From: Mucilaginibacter gracilis
GTDB taxonomy: Bacteria; Bacteroidota; Bacteroidia; Sphingobacteriales; Sphingobacteriaceae
Direction: 5' to 3'
Length of the DNA: 64,000 nt
Assembly (NCBI RefSeq): GCF_003633615.1
Contig: NZ_RBKU01000001.1
Span: 6,076,001-6,140,000 of the forward strand
Part shown: positions 38,783 to 47,491 of the stretch, in pieces
How the letters are laid out: every line of letters begins with the position of its first letter
How positions within the stretch are numbered: position 1 is the first letter of the stretch
The notes under the pieces: generated by a model
What the model was told of the DNA's origin: nothing
The model's input: only the letters and a program-made list of their open reading frames with translations
Database searches by the model: none
Translations under genes and position numbers: made by a program

Positions 38783-39334
38783 ATGCAAAACCTTACCTGG
38801 AAAATAATTTCATCAACCTATATCCATAAAGGCCCATGGGCCACACTACGCAAAGATGTTTGCCAAATGCCCGATGGCCGCGTGGTACCAGGTTATTTTG
38901 TGTTAGAATACCCTAACTGGGGCAATGCCGTAGCCATTACCGATGAAGGTAAAATACTATTGGTGCGCCAATACCGCCACGCGGCTCAAATAGTTTCGTT
39001 AGAGTTGCCCGGTGGGGTTATTGAACCGGGCGAAGCCCCCGAAGATGGCATTAAACGCGAACTTTTAGAAGAAACCGGCTACAGCTTTAACGATATTGAG
39101 CAAATAGCCGTTGTTTATGCCAACCCGGCCACGGGCAATAACCACACCTATTGTTATATAGCCAAAAACGGAAAAAAAACCAACGCACAAAATTTAGATG
39201 CGCACGAAGAGATTGTGGTTGAAGAATACACCATTGCCGAAGTGAAACAATTACTTGCCGAAAACAAAATTGCCCAGGCCCTGCATTGCACCAACTTGTT
39301 TTATGCGCTGATGAAATTAGGTGAGTTGAAGTAA
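38783..39334 (+). CDS. Nudix hydrolase (ADP-ribose pyrophosphatase-like)
   Basis: A 183-aa Nudix enzyme. The catalytic box G-x5-E-x7-RE-x2-EE-x-G is complete, from GGVIEPGEAP through RELLEETGY. The layout resembles ADP-ribose/nucleoside-diphosphate-sugar pyrophosphatases (NudF type), with the N-terminal strand domain and an ALxxGGxxE-like region. I choose the ATG at 38783 over one 14 codons earlier because the upstream codons are unlike the family. Substrate specificity is inferred only. Confidence 0.92.
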   Translation: MQNLTWKIISSTYIHKGPWATLRKDVCQMPDGRVVPGYFVLEYPNWGNAVAITDEGKILLVRQYRHAAQIVSLELPGGVIEPGEAPEDGIKRELLEETGYSFNDIEQIAVVYANPATGNNHTYCYIAKNGKKTNAQNLDAHEEIVVEEYTIAEVKQLLAENKIAQALHCTNLFYALMKLGELK

Positions 39335-39338
39335 CTGA

Positions 39339-39896
39339 TTACAACAATTTCCCCATTGCAAATATTACTAATCCTATTAATGCCCCAATAACTATAACTA
39401 ACGTTAGCCGTATTAACCTTTTTATAGGCACTAAAAACTCTGTATTAAATTTTGCTTTTGTATCCTTATCGGTTAACTTTTTAATGGCTGCTGCTACAAA
39501 TAGGTTGTTTACAAGATAATAGGTTATACAACCGTGAATTATAAAACCCATAATAATCCAACTTTTTAAGTTGAAATCCGTTTTTTTTAACGGGCCTTCT
39601 ACAAAACCGGAGTGCGGTGTTATAATTGTAAAATACAAAATATCCAACAAATACCATGTAAAAAAAGCTACAGGTATATAGGCGTTTATTTTAATAAATT
39701 TTGATTGCTTGCCCGACTGTTCATTGAAATTTAAAACTAAATAGGTTTGATAGTAAACAATAAGCGATAGCGTTAAAACCGACAAAAAGTTTGCAATTTC
39801 AAAACTGAGTCGATAATGAAATTCCAGTATCACGCAGCCGCATACAAAAGGCAAAAAAAGCAAAAGCACATGCCACAATTTTAGCTTTAATTTCAT
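39339..39896 (-). CDS. Membrane protein of unknown function
   Basis: A 185-aa protein with about five hydrophobic helices (about 5-28, 40-60, 75-95, 110-130 and 155-180). An ATG at 39896 gives a normal membrane start (MKLKLKLWHVLLLFLPFV); in-frame ATGs upstream would add a polar extension. The gene is AT-rich and encodes many Asn, Lys and Ile, unlike the higher-GC neighbours. It ends four bases from the convergent Nudix gene. I recognise no family. Confidence 0.6.
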   Translation of the reverse strand: MKLKLKLWHVLLLFLPFVCGCVILEFHYRLSFEIANFLSVLTLSLIVYYQTYLVLNFNEQSGKQSKFIKINAYIPVAFFTWYLLDILYFTIITPHSGFVEGPLKKTDFNLKSWIIMGFIIHGCITYYLVNNLFVAAAIKKLTDKDTKAKFNTEFLVPIKRLIRLTLVIVIGALIGLVIFAMGKLL

Positions 39897-40033
39897 TAGG
39901 TTTGGGTTATTTGCTAATATACTATTTTTCAAAACTGAAATCATAAAAAGTACATCGTAGTCTATAATTGCAAAATGGAACGCCACCAAACAGATTTCGT
40001 TTTGTAGAGTTTTGTTATTAAATTAGCTATGTT

Positions 40034-40561
40034 ATGAAACAAATACTTGACATTCCACGCACCGCAATGGAAGTTTTTAATATGCTCCCCGAAGGCACCC
40101 GTTGTGAGGTTATTGATAATACGCTATACATGTCACCATCACCAACATCAGATCACCAGGAATTATTGGGCGATATATTTCTCAATCTTACACAGGCAGT
40201 AAAGGCCAATCAGTTGGGCAAGGTTTATATTTCACCTTTGGATGTGTATTTAGATGACGGGCTAACTGTTGTACAACCTGATGTTGTTTTTATCAGCACT
40301 GCCAAGTTAAGCCAAATTGAGAAGAAAGGCATTGTCGGCTCGCCAGACATAGTTTTGGAGGTCTTGTCGTCAAATAAAGACTACGATAAGAAAAAGAAAT
40401 TTGAACTTTATCAAAAAAACCAAATTCCTGAGTACATTATTATAGACCCGGAAAATAAAAACGTTTGGCATTACCTTTTGCGAAACGGCAATTATGAGCA
40501 GTTACCATCTGCCGACGGGCAATTAACCGTTAAGTCTATAAATGCTCAGTTCACATTTTAA
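40034..40561 (+). CDS. Uma2 family PD-(D/E)xK nuclease-fold protein
   Basis: A 175-aa protein of the Uma2 (DUF820) family. The fold's active site is readable: the PDVVF aspartate, the DIVLEVLSSNKDYDKKKKFE segment supplying Glu and Lys, and the IPEYIIIDPENK strand. Uma2 proteins are abundant in cyanobacteria and present in Bacteroidota. They are assumed nucleases, perhaps linked to mobile DNA, but none is well characterised. Here it stands alone between a convergent unknown gene and the dnaA terminator. Confidence 0.9.
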   Translation: MKQILDIPRTAMEVFNMLPEGTRCEVIDNTLYMSPSPTSDHQELLGDIFLNLTQAVKANQLGKVYISPLDVYLDDGLTVVQPDVVFISTAKLSQIEKKGIVGSPDIVLEVLSSNKDYDKKKKFELYQKNQIPEYIIIDPENKNVWHYLLRNGNYEQLPSADGQLTVKSINAQFTF

Positions 40562-40608
40562 CAATCTCTTTCGGTTATTCAAAATTCGCCGCGTTTTTTA
40601 CGACTTAT

Positions 40609-40644
40609 AAAAAAAGTCCCTATTTCTTTCTGAAACAGGGACTT
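40609..40644 (-). terminator. Intrinsic terminator of dnaA
   Basis: On the minus strand AAGTCCCTGTTTC pairs with GAAATAGGGACTT (13 pairs including one G-U) around a five-base loop. It is followed by seven U (40615-40609) and lies 28 bases after the dnaA stop. The pairing is symmetrical enough to serve Uma2 on the plus strand too. Confidence 0.92.
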
Positions 40645-40671
40645 CTTTCTTTATCGGACCATCGTAGTTCA

Positions 40672-42099
40672 CTACGACATCTTTAATTTCTTTTGAATAT
40701 CAGCCACGTAGCCTTTAAATTTTTTATCGGTATCTATTAAATCTTCAACGGTTTGGCAGGCATATATCACTGTAGAGTGATCGCGGCCACCAAAAAATGA
40801 ACCTATTGATTTTAGTGAGCTTTTGGTGTGTGCCTTAGCCAGGTACATTGATATTTGGCGTGCCTGTACAATTTCGCGTTTGCGGGTTTGCGATTTTACC
40901 ATTTCTATCGGTACCTCAAAGTACTCGCAAACCAGGCTTTGTATGTACTCCATCGAAATCTCTTTAGTTGAGTTTTTGATAAAGTTTTTCAACATTTGCT
41001 TGGCCAGGTTTAAATCAATTTCCTTGCGGTTTAGTGTGGATTGTGCCAGTAATGATACCATTGCACCTTCCAGTTCGCGCACATTGTTATCAATATTGTG
41101 GGCAACGTATTCTATAACCTCGTTTGGCAAATCAATACCATCCTGATATATTTTGGTTTTGAGGATAGCCATACGAGTTTCCAGATCCGGAATTTGCAGA
41201 TCGGCCGAAAGGCCCCATTTAAAACGCGATAGCAAACGCTCTTCTAAACCGGCCAAATCTTTAGGTGCTTTATCAGATGTGATAATAAGCTGCCTGCCCG
41301 ATTGGTGCAGGTGATTAAAGATATGGAAAAAGAAATCCTGTGTTTTTTCTTTACCGGCAAAGTTGTGTACATCGTCCATAATCAGCACATCAATCGCCTG
41401 GTAAAAGTTCACAAAATCATTAATGTTATTGTGCTTTAGAGCGTCAACAAATTGCTGGGTAAATTTCTCGCACGATACATAGAGTACCAGCTTATCCGGC
41501 AGGGTGCGTTTAATTTCGTTACCAATGGCCTGTGCAAGGTGAGTTTTACCTAAACCTACTCCACCATAAATCATTAATGGGTTAAACGATGTGCCACCGG
41601 GTTTAGCTGCAACTGCATAACCTGCCGAACGGGCAAGGCGGTTACAATCGCCCTCGATAAAGCTATCGAACGTGTAATTTTGATTTAATTGCGGGTCAAC
41701 CTGTAACTTTTTAAGTCCGGGTATCACAAACGGGTTTTTAATGTCTTTATTAATAGATATTGGTATTGGCATTGATTGATTTTTACCTTCGGCGCCGTTT
41801 CCGTTAGATGGCATGTTGGTAGTATATGGTTTGCTTGATGATGATTGCTCAACAACAATGTTATACTCCAACCTCCCGTCTTCGCCTAATTGCTTTTTTA
41901 TTGTTTTACGCAATAAGCCAACATAATGTTCTTCCAACCACTCAAAAAAGAATAAACTTGGTACCTGTATGGTTAATACACTACCTTCAATTCTTAAGGC
42001 TTTTATAGGCTCGAACCAAGTTTTAAAGCTTTGGGCCGGGATGTTGTCCTTAATTATCTGCAAGCAGTTATTCCAAACATTTGTACACGTTTTTTCCAT
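40672..42099 (-). CDS. dnaA: Chromosomal replication initiator protein DnaA
   Basis: A 475-aa DnaA with all four domains. The N-terminal helicase/DnaB-contact domain runs to about residue 85, followed by a low-complexity linker (about 86-135). The AAA+ module has Walker A GGVGLGKTHLA, Walker B VLIMDDVHNF and the arginine-finger region LLSRFKWGL. C-terminal domain IV has the DNA-binding signature FGGRDHSTVIYACQTVEDLI. The start at 42099 (MEKTCTN) is the usual one in this family; an ATG two codons earlier is possible. It binds DnaA boxes at oriC and opens the duplex. The downstream genes are unrelated and a strong terminator follows. Confidence 0.97.
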   Translation of the reverse strand: MEKTCTNVWNNCLQIIKDNIPAQSFKTWFEPIKALRIEGSVLTIQVPSLFFFEWLEEHYVGLLRKTIKKQLGEDGRLEYNIVVEQSSSSKPYTTNMPSNGNGAEGKNQSMPIPISINKDIKNPFVIPGLKKLQVDPQLNQNYTFDSFIEGDCNRLARSAGYAVAAKPGGTSFNPLMIYGGVGLGKTHLAQAIGNEIKRTLPDKLVLYVSCEKFTQQFVDALKHNNINDFVNFYQAIDVLIMDDVHNFAGKEKTQDFFFHIFNHLHQSGRQLIITSDKAPKDLAGLEERLLSRFKWGLSADLQIPDLETRMAILKTKIYQDGIDLPNEVIEYVAHNIDNNVRELEGAMVSLLAQSTLNRKEIDLNLAKQMLKNFIKNSTKEISMEYIQSLVCEYFEVPIEMVKSQTRKREIVQARQISMYLAKAHTKSSLKSIGSFFGGRDHSTVIYACQTVEDLIDTDKKFKGYVADIQKKLKMS

Positions 42100-42105
42100 T
42101 ATCAT

Positions 42106-42465
42106 CTATTAAATTATTGATTTACAAACACCCAACGAAACTTAATCAGGGCCTGTTCCGGAACATCGAATATTGAAAAAATAAGTTTATAAAAAAATTA
42201 AAATTTCACTTTTCCGATATTCATCATTAAAACACTCTGTAACGCGTTTGTTACGGCAATTATCCACTTTTTAGCTATAAAGCGCATAATTGCAAAAAAA
42301 ATCCAAGCTTTCCCCCCTAATCAAAACATAGCTTTATAGTTAGGGGGAGGGTTGCGAGGGGGTTCAAAATTAAGACAAAAAAACGGCATCCATCTCGTTA
42401 CCTTCAATTAAATTTTCAATTATTTATACCTGCTTAACCATCAATGGCAAAAGCAATAAATTGTT
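42106..42465. other. Region upstream of dnaA: palindrome, near-match DnaA box and C-rich inverted repeat
   Basis: No gene in these 360 bases. TGTTCCGGAACA (42154-42165) is a perfect 12-bp palindrome 55 bases before dnaA. TTATCCACT (about 42260) is one base from the DnaA box TTATCCACA, but it is single, so an origin is not shown. CCCCCTAA (42313-42320) pairs with TTAGGGGG (42340-42347). A minus-strand U-run follows this hairpin at some distance, so it may terminate the mutase transcript. Confidence 0.5.
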
Positions 42466-44016
42466 TTAATATTCGCCAAATATTTGCCTCAGTGTATCGG
42501 CAATTTCGCCCAAAGTGGCATAACACTCCACGGCTGTTAAAATATAAGGCATCAGGTTTTCATCGCCAAGGGCAGCTTGTTGTAAATTTTGGAGAGCAAG
42601 GGCAACGGCACCGTTATCGCGGTGGGCCTTTAACTTTTTAAGCTTATCAATTTGTGTAATGCGTATAGCATCGTCAACCCTAAAAAGTTCTATACCTTTT
42701 TCTTCGGGCTGGGTAAAACGGTTAACGCCCACTACCACCTGCTGGCCGCTTTCAATATCGTTTTGATGCTGGTACGCCGCCTTTGCTATTTCTTGCTGAA
42801 GATAATCTTGCTCAATGGCTTTTACCGAGCCGCCCATTGCATCTATTTTATCAATATATAATTGAGCGGCGGCTTCCAGTTCATCGGTTAGGGTTTCAAC
42901 AAAAAACGATCCGGCAAGCGGGTCAACGGTATCGGTAACGCCGCTTTCAAAGGCTATTATTTGCTGTGTACGCAGGGCAACCTTAGCGGCGGCCTCGGTT
43001 GGCAGCGATAGGGCCTCGTCGTACCCGTTGGTATGTAACGATTGTGTGCCGCCTAAAACAGCCGCCATAGCCTGGTTGGCTACCCGCACAATATTGTTCA
43101 TGGGCTGTTGCGCAGTGAGCGTTGAGCCACCCGTTTGGGTATGGAAACGCAGTTTTTGGGCACCCGCATCAGTCGCGCCCAACTGTTTGGTAATATTTGC
43201 CCACATGCGCCGCGCGGCGCGAAACTTGGCTATCTCTTCAAAAAAATTGTTATGGCAATTAAAAAAAAAGGAAAGCCGTTTAGAAAACACATTAATATCC
43301 AAGCCTTTATCAATAGCGGCCTTTAAATAGGTTTTACCATTGGCGAGGGTGAAAGCCAGTTCTTGCACGGCCGTTGAACCTGCCTCGCGGATGTGATAGC
43401 CCGATATAGATATGGTGTTCCATTTGGGCACCTCTTTGGCGCAGTATTCAAAAACATCGGTAATGAGCCGCATAGACTGCTGTGGCGGATAAATGTAGGT
43501 ACCGCGCGCGGCGTATTCTTTTAAAATATCGTTTTGTATGGTGCCAGATATTTGTTTTAAATCGGCACCTTGTTTTTTCGCCAATGCAATGTACATGGCC
43601 AGCAAGGTTGAGGCGGTGGCATTGATTGTCATGGATGAGGTGATCTTTTGCAGATCGATACCATCAAAAAGTATCTCCATATCCTTTAACGAATCAATTG
43701 CTACGCCTACTTTGCCTACTTCGCCTTCGGCAAGCGGGTGGTCGGAATCATAACCTATCTGGGTAGGCAAATCAAACGCTACAGAAAGTCCCATAGTGCC
43801 CTGGCTCAACAAGTAATGGTAGCGCTTGTTTGATTCTTCGGCTGTAGAAAAGCCTGCGTACTGGCGCATCGTCCAGGGGCGGCCGCGATACATATCTTTC
43901 TGTATACCACGCGTATATGGAAATTCGCCGGGCAATTCATCCATTGGCTGCCGGGTACTGGTATAAACTTCGCGTATCTGGATGCCCGAAGAGGTGGTAA
44001 TTTTTTTGTGAGACAT
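42466..44016 (-). CDS. Methylmalonyl-CoA mutase large subunit-type protein (acyl-CoA mutase)
   Basis: A 516-aa TIM-barrel catalytic domain of the methylmalonyl-CoA mutase family, with the N-terminal TRGIQKDMYRGRPWTMRQYA, the DLPTQIGYDSDHP loop, and GTQSLHTNGYDEALSLPTE around the active site. It interconverts branched and straight acyl-CoAs by a B12 radical mechanism. The protein lacks the C-terminal B12-binding domain of the ~700-aa single-chain mutases. The cobalamin subunit must be a separate gene, and none lies next to it. The upstream unknown gene (eight bases away) is on the same strand. Whether it uses methylmalonyl-CoA or a relative such as isobutyryl-CoA cannot be told safely. Confidence 0.9.
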   Translation of the reverse strand: MSHKKITTSSGIQIREVYTSTRQPMDELPGEFPYTRGIQKDMYRGRPWTMRQYAGFSTAEESNKRYHYLLSQGTMGLSVAFDLPTQIGYDSDHPLAEGEVGKVGVAIDSLKDMEILFDGIDLQKITSSMTINATASTLLAMYIALAKKQGADLKQISGTIQNDILKEYAARGTYIYPPQQSMRLITDVFEYCAKEVPKWNTISISGYHIREAGSTAVQELAFTLANGKTYLKAAIDKGLDINVFSKRLSFFFNCHNNFFEEIAKFRAARRMWANITKQLGATDAGAQKLRFHTQTGGSTLTAQQPMNNIVRVANQAMAAVLGGTQSLHTNGYDEALSLPTEAAAKVALRTQQIIAFESGVTDTVDPLAGSFFVETLTDELEAAAQLYIDKIDAMGGSVKAIEQDYLQQEIAKAAYQHQNDIESGQQVVVGVNRFTQPEEKGIELFRVDDAIRITQIDKLKKLKAHRDNGAVALALQNLQQAALGDENLMPYILTAVECYATLGEIADTLRQIFGEY

Positions 44017-44024
44017 GGCAGTTA

Positions 44025-44555
44025 TTAAAGAATCTGTTCCAAATCCTGACGAATAACGGCCAGGGCAATATCATAAGGATTATCTTCCTGGTGGCTTAAA
44101 TGCAACAGTATCAGCCGGCTTAAATCCATACCGGTAGCGTTTTCGGGCAAACCCTTTACGGCATTTGTTATAATGGCTATGGTATCATCTTTAACTCTAC
44201 GCGTAACACCCCATGCGCGGGTGCTTACATAAATTTGTTGGGTTACGTTATGCAAAAACTCTTCGCGAATTTCGGCAATAACCATAGTTTGCAATTCGTT
44301 TGCACTATATAAAGGCCCGTTTAAACGAATAAGCATGTTTGATGGGTTAATACGTTCAACAAACAACACCAGGCGCTCGTAGGCCTGCAAACGCAAAGGC
44401 AGGGTTTGGCTGCTTAACGATTTACGAAACTCAAGCAACTGATATTTTTCGCTACGATTAAGCTGAGGCTTAATTAGCGCATATGCCGCACCAAAAATTG
44501 CCATACCGGCAACAAAGTATTTTAAAACATCAAATATATAACTGTAAATTTCCAT
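44025..44555 (-). CDS. Membrane-anchored conserved protein of unknown function
   Basis: A 176-aa protein with one N-terminal helix (about 5-27, YIFDVLKYFVAGMAIFGAAY) and a helical cytoplasmic or periplasmic domain. The domain contains the regular segments RLQAYERLVLFVERINPSN and ELQTMVIAEIREEFLHN. It starts immediately upstream of the mutase gene (eight bases between them), and this pairing suggests common transcription. It fits a conserved Bacteroidota family of unknown function. I infer no role. Confidence 0.72.
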   Translation of the reverse strand: MEIYSYIFDVLKYFVAGMAIFGAAYALIKPQLNRSEKYQLLEFRKSLSSQTLPLRLQAYERLVLFVERINPSNMLIRLNGPLYSANELQTMVIAEIREEFLHNVTQQIYVSTRAWGVTRRVKDDTIAIITNAVKGLPENATGMDLSRLILLHLSHQEDNPYDIALAVIRQDLEQIL

Positions 44556-44622
44556 AATTTGGGTAAAATGTTAGCAAGGTGTCATAAACATTAGCCTCCC
44601 CGCAAAACTCCGCATTTTGCCT

Positions 44623-44650
44623 TATATTTGCATATCAAATTAAAAATAAC
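44623..44650 (+). promoter_or_regulatory. Possible -7 element before the IscA-type gene
   Basis: TATATTTG (44623-44630) followed by CA, 20 bases before the ATG at 44651. It fits the TAnnTTTG box; no clear TTTG lies 19-21 bases further up, so this is a partial match. Confidence 0.45.
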
Positions 44651-45004
44651 ATGAGTACTGCTGTTGAAACCATTGTGGCCCCTGTTTCTTTTACTGCGGG
44701 CGCGGTAAAAGAACTTGAGAAATTGAAAGATCAGCAAGAGTTGAATGATGATTTTGGTTTGCGCGTTGGCGTAGAAGGCGGCGGCTGCTCGGGCATGAAC
44801 TATGTTTTAGGCTTTGACCAGCAAAAAGACGGCGACCAGATTTACTTTATTGATGGCATTAAAGTTTTTATGCATAAAGCACACGGCCTATACCTTGCCG
44901 GGATGCAAATTGATTTTCAGGACGGTTTAAATGCACGCGGGTTTACCTTTAACAACCCTAATGCTGCCAGCACCTGCGGTTGCGGTACGTCGTTTGCGGT
45001 TTAG
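44651..45004 (+). CDS. Iron-sulfur cluster assembly accessory protein, IscA/SufA/ErpA type
   Basis: A 117-aa A-type carrier with the three conserved cysteines: the first in EGGGCSGMNY (about residue 46), and the C-terminal CGCG pair (TCGCGTSFAV). The FTFNNPNAASTCGCG end is diagnostic. It delivers [Fe-S] clusters to apoproteins in the cytoplasm. No other suf or isc genes are nearby, so it is a lone copy. The normal length and motifs make the identification secure; the exact paralogue (iscA, sufA or erpA) cannot be decided. Confidence 0.95.
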   Translation: MSTAVETIVAPVSFTAGAVKELEKLKDQQELNDDFGLRVGVEGGGCSGMNYVLGFDQQKDGDQIYFIDGIKVFMHKAHGLYLAGMQIDFQDGLNARGFTFNNPNAASTCGCGTSFAV

Positions 45005-45010
45005 GGGGAA

Positions 45011-45058
45011 ATAGAGTCCAGAAGTAAGAATCAAGAAGCCAGAAACAGGAATCAAGAT
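45011..45058. repeat. Degenerate oligopurine word repeat
   Basis: The 48 bases after the IscA-type gene consist of repeated words GAGTCCAGAAG, AAGAATCAAGA, AGCCAGAA and GGAATCAAGAT. Very similar words occur on the opposite strand in the rRNA spacer at 31205-31270. It looks like a quasi-tandem intergenic repeat family rather than coding DNA. Confidence 0.5.
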
Positions 45059-45115
45059 CTTTTAATTTTATTAGATTGAGCGATAGGTTTGGCAAAAATC
45101 TTTCTATTGATTTAA

Positions 45116-45904
45116 TTAACTGTAAAGCTCGTTTTTGAATCTTTTTGCTAAAAGCCCTGTTGCCAGTTTAGGATCAATATCTGCTACAAGCACACCAATT
45201 TTACCATAGGTTTGGTGTGCTACACAACTTCCATCAGGCGCGATGATTGAACTGGCAGACTCCGTGTAAACGGAAGCGAAATTTGAACTGGCAAAATATA
45301 TCGTGTTTTCCATTGCTCTCATCATCATAGCTTTCTCGTAATAGGGGTTGTTTTTGGCACCCCACTCCGTAAGTTGTATTCCATATGTGTTACTTCCCGA
45401 AAAATGTGGATGAAATACAATTTTGGCGTCATGCTGTGCAGCCCACCTTACCGATTCGGGATAACGAAAACCCTCATGGCATATCGTGATTCCAAATTTT
45501 ATACCATTCAATTCAAAAATGCTACGTTCGGTACCGGGAATCCATATGTTATCTTCTGTTGGGTCTAACTGATTTTTTGTTTGGTACCCTAATATCTCAC
45601 CAGTATTAGATATAACATAGGCCAGGTTCATTATCCCTTCGGCATGATGCCAATCCATTGGTACAATAATAGCCATTGAGTTTTCAGCGGCGATTGCACA
45701 AACCCTATCTAATGCTGACTTTAAACTTTCGGGAGATCTGTCGCTTTCAGCATATCCCATTCCCGGGTATCCCGGCAAAAAAGATTCAGGAAAACATATT
45801 ATTTCGGCTTGTTGTACAACAGCCTCTTTAACCAATCTATCTAGCCAATATAAACCATCGTTTAGGGACTTTGGGAAGGGAGGCGAGGCCAATGCAATTT
45901 TCAT
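45116..45904 (-). CDS. Carbon-nitrogen hydrolase (nitrilase superfamily)
   Basis: A 262-aa enzyme with the Glu-Lys-Cys triad of the nitrilase superfamily: Glu in IICFPESFLPGYPG, Lys in GYQTKNQL and Cys in GITICHEGFRYPE. The FLPGYP segment resembles aliphatic nitrilases and amidases, but the protein is short, so an omega-amidase or N-carbamyl hydrolase is equally likely. It would act on a C-N bond of a small amide in the cytoplasm. It is transcribed alone toward the IscA-type gene with a 111-base gap. The substrate is undefined. Confidence 0.92.
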   Translation of the reverse strand: MKIALASPPFPKSLNDGLYWLDRLVKEAVVQQAEIICFPESFLPGYPGMGYAESDRSPESLKSALDRVCAIAAENSMAIIVPMDWHHAEGIMNLAYVISNTGEILGYQTKNQLDPTEDNIWIPGTERSIFELNGIKFGITICHEGFRYPESVRWAAQHDAKIVFHPHFSGSNTYGIQLTEWGAKNNPYYEKAMMMRAMENTIYFASSNFASVYTESASSIIAPDGSCVAHQTYGKIGVLVADIDPKLATGLLAKRFKNELYS

Positions 45905-46170
45905 AAGATGCGTAACGGTAATTAAACTTACATAAAGTTATTAAAACTCGTAATGCCTAACAAAGAAGCCATTAAATAATTGGCTAATTTAATTGGGAAA
46001 TATGATTAAATTGACAGCAAATATTGAAACAATGTACCTAAATAGCAATATGTACAGTTTGTTATCAATAGGCTTTTTGTAAAAAACAGCGTACAAATAA
46101 TTAATGTATTGGCTGTAACAAATATGGCCATGCCATTGTCTAAACCATTGAATTAGCTAAAATTACGCCC

Positions 46171-47409
46171 ATGTCTGTACAGATGAATTATAAAGAGAAT
46201 ATCGCGGTAGCATTACAATCTATTGGCGGTAATCGGCTGCGCACGTCGCTAACGTCTTTAATCATCGCTATCGGGATTATGGCATTGGTGGGCATTTTAA
46301 CTGCTATTGAAGGTATTAAGCAATATACTAACGATGCTTTTTCGAGCATGGGAGCAAACTCGTTCACCATTCGTAACCGTGGTGGCGGCATTAGGTTTGG
46401 CGGCGGGCGAGGCAAAGTTTACCCTGCCATTAAATACCAGGATGCGGTTCGTTTTAAAAAAATATTCAGCTTGCCTGCAATTATCTCGGTTAATACATAT
46501 GCATCATTTGCAGGCACGGCAAAATATCTGGATAAAAAAACCAATCCTAATATTTCGGTTTTAGGCGCCGATGAAAACTATTTGCAAACAGGCGGTTATA
46601 AGCTGGCCGCCGGACGTAACTTTTCGCCAGCCGAACTTGAGTACGGGGCCAATGTTGTAATTGTTGGCGATGAGATAAAAACTAAACTTTTTAAAGACGA
46701 AAATCCGGTTGATAAAATGCTAACTATTGGCAGCAACAAATTCCGCATTATTGGTTTGTTGGCTTCAAAAGGTTCAAGCGCGGGTTTTGGTGGCGATAAA
46801 ATGTGTATCATCCCGGTTTTTAAGGCCAAGCAAATTACTACCAACCCCAATCCATCGTTTACTATTGGTGTTATGGTGAGTAACGCCAGCGCTTTAGAGG
46901 CCACAACCGGCGAAGCAACTTCGGCTTTCCGTAACATACGGCGCCTGCCAATAGGCCGCGAGGATAATTTTGAAATTACCCGCAGCGATTCTATTCAGCA
47001 GCAATTATCGGGGCAATTGGCGGGTATTACCATTGCAGGTATGGCCGTTGGTTTAATTACACTAATTGGTGCATCAATAGGTTTAATGAATATTATGCTG
47101 GTTTCGGTTACCGAGCGCACGCGCGAAATTGGTATCCGCAAGGCTATAGGTGCAACTCCAGCGGTAATACGCAAGCAGTTTTTAATAGAGTCGATAGTGA
47201 TATGCCTTATAGGCGGCGCGGGAGGCATTATATTAGGCATGGCCGTTGGTAACCTTATAGCCGTAAAAATTAGCGGCACTTTTGTTATACCATGGTTATG
47301 GCTATTGTTAGCAATTGCGCTTTGTACGGTAATAGGCTTAATGTCGGGCTTTTACCCGGCAAAAAAGGCCTCCAAGCTTGACCCTGTTGAAGCTTTGCGT
47401 TACGAATAA
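46171..47409 (+). CDS. ABC transporter permease, MacB/FtsX-type
   Basis: A 412-aa permease with the MacB topology: one N-terminal helix (about 22-45), a large extracytoplasmic MacB_PCD domain (about 60-280) and three C-terminal helices carrying the FtsX domain. The coupling signature TERTREIGIRKAIGATPAVI precedes the last helices, and the C-terminal DPVEALRYE is typical. Its partner ATPase is not adjacent on either side, so it must be elsewhere, or the gene works with a shared ATPase. Likely roles are lipoprotein, peptide or toxin export. Confidence 0.93.
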   Translation: MSVQMNYKENIAVALQSIGGNRLRTSLTSLIIAIGIMALVGILTAIEGIKQYTNDAFSSMGANSFTIRNRGGGIRFGGGRGKVYPAIKYQDAVRFKKIFSLPAIISVNTYASFAGTAKYLDKKTNPNISVLGADENYLQTGGYKLAAGRNFSPAELEYGANVVIVGDEIKTKLFKDENPVDKMLTIGSNKFRIIGLLASKGSSAGFGGDKMCIIPVFKAKQITTNPNPSFTIGVMVSNASALEATTGEATSAFRNIRRLPIGREDNFEITRSDSIQQQLSGQLAGITIAGMAVGLITLIGASIGLMNIMLVSVTERTREIGIRKAIGATPAVIRKQFLIESIVICLIGGAGGIILGMAVGNLIAVKISGTFVIPWLWLLLAIALCTVIGLMSGFYPAKKASKLDPVEALRYE

Positions 47410-47417
47410 TTACCGCG

Positions 47418-47456
47418 CAAAAAAAGGGTTGAAACATATAGCTACGTTTCAACCCT
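47418..47456 (-). terminator. Intrinsic terminator of the nucleotide-sugar operon
   Basis: A perfect 11-bp stem AGGGTTGAAAC/GTTTCAACCCT around a ten-base loop is followed on the minus strand by seven U. It lies 36 bases after the rfbB stop. The plus strand lacks an immediate U-tract, but the stem may also slow transcription from the permease gene. Confidence 0.9.
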
Positions 47457-47491
47457 AATCATTTAATTTTTGCTAAGAACCCTATTCGCGC

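Noticed and set aside
40034..40561. Uma2 as part of a toxin-antitoxin or defence island.
   Set aside because: No antitoxin, nuclease partner or defence gene is next to it; Uma2 occurs widely as single genes.
42106..42465. oriC next to dnaA.
   Set aside because: Only one near-match DnaA box and no AT-rich unwinding repeats were found; dnaA is often away from oriC in Bacteroidota. Skew analysis of the whole chromosome would decide.
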